Both the position numbers and the translations under genes were made by a program. The notes beneath the pieces are model-generated. The model searched no databases, was not told the origin of the DNA, and was given only the letters and a program-made list of their open reading frames with translations. From Anaerolineae bacterium (GTDB lineage: Bacteria > Chloroflexota > Anaerolineae > J102), in NCBI GenBank assembly GCA_015493675.1, contig WGCR01000582.1, positions 1 through 9,382 of the forward strand: a DNA stretch of 9,382 bases, written 5' to 3'. Within the stretch, counting starts at the first letter, position 1. Every line of letters starts with the position of its first letter. This document shows positions 5,681 through 9,382 of this stretch, one piece after another.

Positions 5681-8647
5681 ATGTCTCAATCCAAACTCAT
5701 CATTCGCGGCGCCCGCGAGCACAATCTCAAAAATATCGACGTGGAAATCCCGCGCGAGAAGCTGGTGGTCATCACCGGCCTGTCCGGCTCGGGCAAATCG
5801 TCGTTGGCCTTCGACACCATCTACGCGGAGGGCCAGCGGCGCTATGTGGAATCCCTCTCCGCCTACGCCCGCCAGTTCCTGGGTCTGATGGAAAAGCCCG
5901 ACGTGGATCAGATCGAAGGGCTCTCCCCGGCCATTTCCATCGATCAGAAGGGAACCAGCCGCAACCCCCGCTCCACCGTGGGCACCGTCACCGAGGTGTA
6001 TGACTACCTGCGTCTGCTCTTCGCCCGGGTGGGCCAGCCCCACTGCCCCCAATGCGGCCGTCCCATCACCCGACAGACCACCGAGCAGATCGTGGACGCC
6101 ATCGCCGAATATCCCGAGGGCAGCCGCCTGCTCATCCTCGCGCCCCTGATCAAAGACCGCAAGGGCGAGCACAAGCAGGTCTTCGAGCAGATTCGCAAGT
6201 CGGGCTTTGTGCGGGTGCGGGTGAATGGCGAGGTGATGGATGTGAACGACGAGATCGAGCTGGATCGCTATAAGAATCACACCATCGAGGCGGTGGTGGA
6301 TCGGCTCATCATCCGGCATGGCGGCGAGAACGGCAATGGTCTGGACATGACCCGCCTGGCCGACTCGGTGGAGACCGCACTGAAACTGGGCGGCGGCGTC
6401 ATCATCGTGGCCGATGTCACCGACCGGGAACATCCCACCGACCGGCTTTTTTCCGAGCATCTGGCCTGCCCGGTGTGCAACATCAGCCTGCCCGAGATCG
6501 AGCCCCGCACCTTCTCCTTCAACACGCCCCACGGCGCATGCCCCACCTGCATGGGCCTGGGCACGCAGATGGAATTCGATCCGGAGCGCATCGTGCCCAA
6601 TCCCGACCTGAGCCTGGCCGAGGGCGCGCTGCATCCCTGGTCGCGGGATTCCGCAGTCTATTATCAGGCCCTGGTGGAGGCCGCGGCCCGGCATTACGGC
6701 ATCCCCATCGACGTCCCCTGGAAGGAGCTGAGCCGCAAGCAGCAGGACATCATCCTCTATGGCGGCAAGCGTAACGAGACTTTCACCGTGCGTTATGTGA
6801 ATCAGTACGGGCGCACGCGGCAGTTCCAGACCAGCTACGAGGGCATCATCCCCAACTTGCAGCGCCGCTACAAGGAGACCACCTCGGAATTCATCCGGGC
6901 CGAGGTGCTGGAGCGCTACATGACCCAGCGGCCCTGTCCCACCTGCGGGGGCAAACGCCTGCGGCCCGAGGCCCTGGCCGTCACCATCCAGGATAAGAAC
7001 ATTCACGACATCAGCGAGATGTCGGTGGCGCAGGCCCTGGCCTGGGTGCGGGCGCTGCGGGGCGCGGGCGAGGATGAGCATTACAACGCGCCCCTGCCCG
7101 AAGAAGTTCCCCCGGCGTCGCCCCTGAGCCAGCGGGACTGGACCATCGCCCGCCAGGTGCTGAAGGAAATCCAGGCCCGGCTGCGCTTCATGCACGACGT
7201 GGGGCTGGATTATCTCACCCTCAACCGCAAGGCCGGCACCCTTTCCGGCGGCGAGGCCCAGCGCATCCGCCTGGCCACGCAGATCGGCTCGCAACTGGTG
7301 GGCGTGCTCTACATCCTGGATGAGCCCAGCATCGGTCTGCACCAGCGGGATAACGCCCGCCTCATCGGCACCCTCTCGGATTTGCGCGACCTGGGGAACA
7401 CGGTGCTGGTGGTGGAGCACGATGAGGAGACCATGCACGCGGCCGACTGGATCCTGGACCTGGGGCCGGGCGCGGGCGAGCACGGGGGCGAGATCGTGGC
7501 CCAGGGCCCGCCCGAGACCATCATGGCCAACGAGGACAGCCTTACGGGCGCGTATCTCTCGGGCCGTAAGGAGATTCCCACCCCCGCGATGCGGCGGCCC
7601 GGCTCGGGCGATTTTCTCATCGTGCGCGGCGCCCGGGAGAACAATCTCAAAAACCTCACGGTCAAATTCCCCCTGGGCAAATTCATCGTGGTCACGGGCG
7701 TCAGCGGCTCGGGCAAATCGACGCTGGTCATCGACACCCTCTACCGGGCCGTGGCCCAGCGCCTCTATCGCTCTCACAAGAAGCCGGGCGCGCACGACGC
7801 CATCGAGGGGCTGGCGCATCTGGACAAGGTCATCGACATCGACCAGAGCCCCATTGGCCGCACGCCCCGCTCCAATCCCGCCACCTACACCGACGTGTTC
7901 ACCCCCATCCGCAAGCTGTTCTCGGGCCTGCCCGAGGCCAAGCTGCGGGGCTACAAGCCGGGCCGCTTTTCCTTCAATGTCAAGGGCGGGCGCTGCGAGG
8001 CCTGCCACGGCGACGGCATCATCCGCATCGAGATGCAATTTCTGCCCGATGTGTACGTGCCCTGCGAGGTGTGCCACGGCAAGCGCTACAACCGGGAGAC
8101 TCTGGAAATCCGCTACAAGGGCAAGAACATCTCCGAGGTGCTGGAGATGACGGTGGACGAGGCCCTGGCGTTTTTCCAGAACATCACCAGCATCCGCAAC
8201 AAGCTGGAGACCCTGAGCCGGGTGGGGCTGGGCTACATCAAGCTGGGGCAGCCCGCCACCACCCTCAGCGGCGGCGAGGCCCAGCGGGTGAAGCTGGCCA
8301 AGGAGCTTTCGCGGCGGGCCACGGGCAAGACCCTCTACATTCTGGACGAGCCCACCACGGGCCTGCATTTTGCGGATGTGGAGAAGCTGCTGGCGGTGCT
8401 GCACGATCTGGCCAGCCGGGGCAACACCATTCTGGTCATCGAGCACAACCTGGATGTGATCAAATCCGCGGACTGGATCATCGATCTGGGCCCGGAGGGC
8501 GGCGACTGCGGGGGCGAGATCATCGCGGAGGGCACGCCCGAGCAGGTGGCGCAGAACCCGCGCAGCTACACGGGCCAGTATCTGAAGAAAGTCCTCGGGC
8601 GGGCTGCGGGAGAAAAGCCCATTGCAACGCCGAACTCACGTGGTTGA
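5681..8647 (+). CDS. uvrA: UvrABC excinuclease subunit A
   Basis: UvrA is the ATP-dependent damage sensor of nucleotide excision repair: its dimer finds distorted DNA and loads UvrB. This 988-residue protein is complete and canonical, slightly longer than the usual ~940. The first ABC half has Walker A GLSGSGKSS (33-41), signature LSGGEAQ (521-527) and Walker B ILDEP (D547, E548). The second has Walker A GVSGSGKST (673-681), LSGGEAQ (862-868) and ILDEP (D889, E890). Zinc-type pairs are C263/C266 with C287/C290, and C772/C775 with C795/C798; CPQC (122-125) and CPTC (419-422) are also present. ATG 5681 fits the family N-terminus (LIIRGAREHNLKNI), although no Shine-Dalgarno precedes it. It is divergent from the sigma operon and convergent with ptsI, so it is probably transcribed alone. 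Its very high G+C creates long antisense reading frames. Confidence 0.98.
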   Translation: MSQSKLIIRGAREHNLKNIDVEIPREKLVVITGLSGSGKSSLAFDTIYAEGQRRYVESLSAYARQFLGLMEKPDVDQIEGLSPAISIDQKGTSRNPRSTVGTVTEVYDYLRLLFARVGQPHCPQCGRPITRQTTEQIVDAIAEYPEGSRLLILAPLIKDRKGEHKQVFEQIRKSGFVRVRVNGEVMDVNDEIELDRYKNHTIEAVVDRLIIRHGGENGNGLDMTRLADSVETALKLGGGVIIVADVTDREHPTDRLFSEHLACPVCNISLPEIEPRTFSFNTPHGACPTCMGLGTQMEFDPERIVPNPDLSLAEGALHPWSRDSAVYYQALVEAAARHYGIPIDVPWKELSRKQQDIILYGGKRNETFTVRYVNQYGRTRQFQTSYEGIIPNLQRRYKETTSEFIRAEVLERYMTQRPCPTCGGKRLRPEALAVTIQDKNIHDISEMSVAQALAWVRALRGAGEDEHYNAPLPEEVPPASPLSQRDWTIARQVLKEIQARLRFMHDVGLDYLTLNRKAGTLSGGEAQRIRLATQIGSQLVGVLYILDEPSIGLHQRDNARLIGTLSDLRDLGNTVLVVEHDEETMHAADWILDLGPGAGEHGGEIVAQGPPETIMANEDSLTGAYLSGRKEIPTPAMRRPGSGDFLIVRGARENNLKNLTVKFPLGKFIVVTGVSGSGKSTLVIDTLYRAVAQRLYRSHKKPGAHDAIEGLAHLDKVIDIDQSPIGRTPRSNPATYTDVFTPIRKLFSGLPEAKLRGYKPGRFSFNVKGGRCEACHGDGIIRIEMQFLPDVYVPCEVCHGKRYNRETLEIRYKGKNISEVLEMTVDEALAFFQNITSIRNKLETLSRVGLGYIKLGQPATTLSGGEAQRVKLAKELSRRATGKTLYILDEPTTGLHFADVEKLLAVLHDLASRGNTILVIEHNLDVIKSADWIIDLGPEGGDCGGEIIAEGTPEQVAQNPRSYTGQYLKKVLGRAAGEKPIATPNSRG

Positions 8648-8732
8648 GTAACCGGACGAGCTCGCTCTTTTTGGGCGCTTCGCGCCAGCAGGCGCCTCGT
8701 TCTACGCCCGGGTAATCGCTGCGGCTCGTTGA
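8648..8732. other. Convergent intergenic gap with hairpins, second copy of the 13-mer
   Basis: GGCGC-TTC-GCGCC (8674-8686) repeats the hairpin upstream of uvrA; the same GCGCC can instead pair with GGCGC at 8691-8695 around AGCA. Before it, GAGC/GCTC (8658-8661 with 8664-8667) followed by TTTTT (8668-8672) is a very short stem that might end uvrA transcripts, but it is too weak to call. Neither strand has a textbook terminator. Confidence 0.45.
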
Positions 8733-9382
8733 TTATCGAACAAGGTCAGCGCTATTGACGCTGCTATCAGCCAAAAACCGCTTCACCTCGGCCCGCACAG
8801 CCTTGCCATCGGGTAAAGTCAGGACTTTCCGGGCCAATTGCTGCGTCTCGGGCAGGGCGAGTCGGGCCAGCATGGCTTTGGCCGCGGGGATGCTGACCGC
8901 AGACATGCTGAATTCATCCAGGCCCAGGCCCAGCAGCACGGGGATGGCCTCGGGCTGTCCTGCGAGCTCGCCACACAGGCCCACCCAGCGCCCGGCCTCA
9001 TGCGCCGCCTGAATCACCCGGTCGATCTGGCGCAGCACAGCCGGATGCAGGGGATCGGCAATGCCCGCCACGCGGGCGTTGGTGCGATCCGCAGCGAAGG
9101 TGTATTGCGTGAGATCGTTGGTGCCGATGCTGAAAAAATCAACCATAGGAGCCAGTAAATCAGCGATCTGGGAGGATGAGGGAATTTCGACCATGATGCC
9201 GGTGGGAATGACATCGGCGTGGGGGACGCCGCGGGCGGTCAACTCTTGCGCAGCCTCGGCCAGCAGCGCCTGGGCCCGGGCCACCTCCTCCACCGTGGCG
9301 ATCATGGGGAACATGACATGCACATTTCCGGCCCTGGCCGCCCGCAGGATGGCCCGCAACTGCGTCTTGAAAAACTCGGGCA
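8733..9382 (-). CDS. ptsI: Phosphoenolpyruvate-protein phosphotransferase (PTS enzyme I), C-terminal 215 residues
   Basis: Enzyme I takes the phosphoryl group from phosphoenolpyruvate and passes it to HPr, the first step of the PTS. Only the C-terminal PEP-binding and dimerisation domain is in the window; the 5' end lies beyond the right edge, with the frame open from 9380. Visible family motifs are EFFKTQLRAILRA, VMFPMIATVEE, GIMVEIP, the strongly conserved DFFSIGTNDLTQYT, DP...HPAVL, and GLCGELAG, whose Cys (codon 8975-8973) matches the active-site Cys of E. coli enzyme I, then LGLDEFSMS. About 215 of the usual ~570 residues are seen, and the C-terminus at TAA 8735-8733 is at the normal place. 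It converges on uvrA and shows no functional link to it. An enzyme I domain fused to another PTS domain cannot be excluded from this end alone. Confidence 0.95.
   Translation of the reverse strand, partial: PEFFKTQLRAILRAARAGNVHVMFPMIATVEEVARAQALLAEAAQELTARGVPHADVIPTGIMVEIPSSSQIADLLAPMVDFFSIGTNDLTQYTFAADRTNARVAGIADPLHPAVLRQIDRVIQAAHEAGRWVGLCGELAGQPEAIPVLLGLGLDEFSMSAVSIPAAKAMLARLALPETQQLARKVLTLPDGKAVRAEVKRFLADSSVNSADLVR

Noticed and set aside
5591..8446. Very long (951-codon) minus-strand open frame opposite uvrA
   Set aside because: It is low-complexity Gly/Ala/His/Leu/Asp-rich sequence, the expected shadow of GC-rich uvrA codons, and uvrA on the plus strand is unmistakable.
8657..8672. uvrA terminator at GAGC-TC-GCTC followed by TTTTT
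   Set aside because: The stem has four pairs and a two-base loop, which is too weak and strained to call as an intrinsic terminator.

Overview
The window reads as a chromosomal fragment of a bacterium, most likely a Chloroflexota member (Anaerolineae/Caldilineae-like). This rests on the style of the sigma factor, the tandem zinc-motif anti-sigma-like protein and the TPR protein, on general recollection of such clusters, and on the scarcity of Shine-Dalgarno sites. It is an inference without a database search. Base composition is uneven: uvrA is very GC-rich, while the sigma/anti-sigma genes are close to 50% G+C where sampled.

Left part (1-5387, all minus strand, read right to left). An alternative sigma-70 family factor (5387-4668) has a near-consensus housekeeping promoter. 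It is followed 61 bp later by a soluble anti-sigma-like protein with two HxxxCxxC zinc motifs and a C-terminal beta-sandwich-like tail (4606-3884). After a 286-bp leader rich in inverted repeats comes a 678-residue unrecognised protein with a transthyretin/carboxypeptidase-regulatory-like N-terminal module and beta-rich remainder (3597-1561). A clear intrinsic terminator follows it. Last is the N-terminal 461 residues of a TPR-rich protein (1383 to the window edge), whose C-terminal domain lies outside. I read this as one regulatory/effector locus: a sigma switch held by a zinc-type partner, next to a large protein and a TPR protein. TPR proteins in such settings often end in a CHAT (caspase-like) peptidase, but that part is not visible here.

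Middle (5388-5680). This divergent intergenic region holds the sigma promoter, an 83-bp imperfect inverted repeat with a nearby 11-bp direct repeat, a possible uvrA promoter, a small GC hairpin and a 15-bp tandem repeat that runs almost to the uvrA start codon.

Right part (5681-9382). A complete, canonical uvrA (nucleotide excision repair) is on the plus strand. Facing it across a short convergent gap is the 3' end of ptsI (PTS enzyme I) on the minus strand, cut by the window edge. The 13-base hairpin seen before uvrA recurs after it. These two genes look like ordinary housekeeping neighbours. The accessory interest is in the left half.
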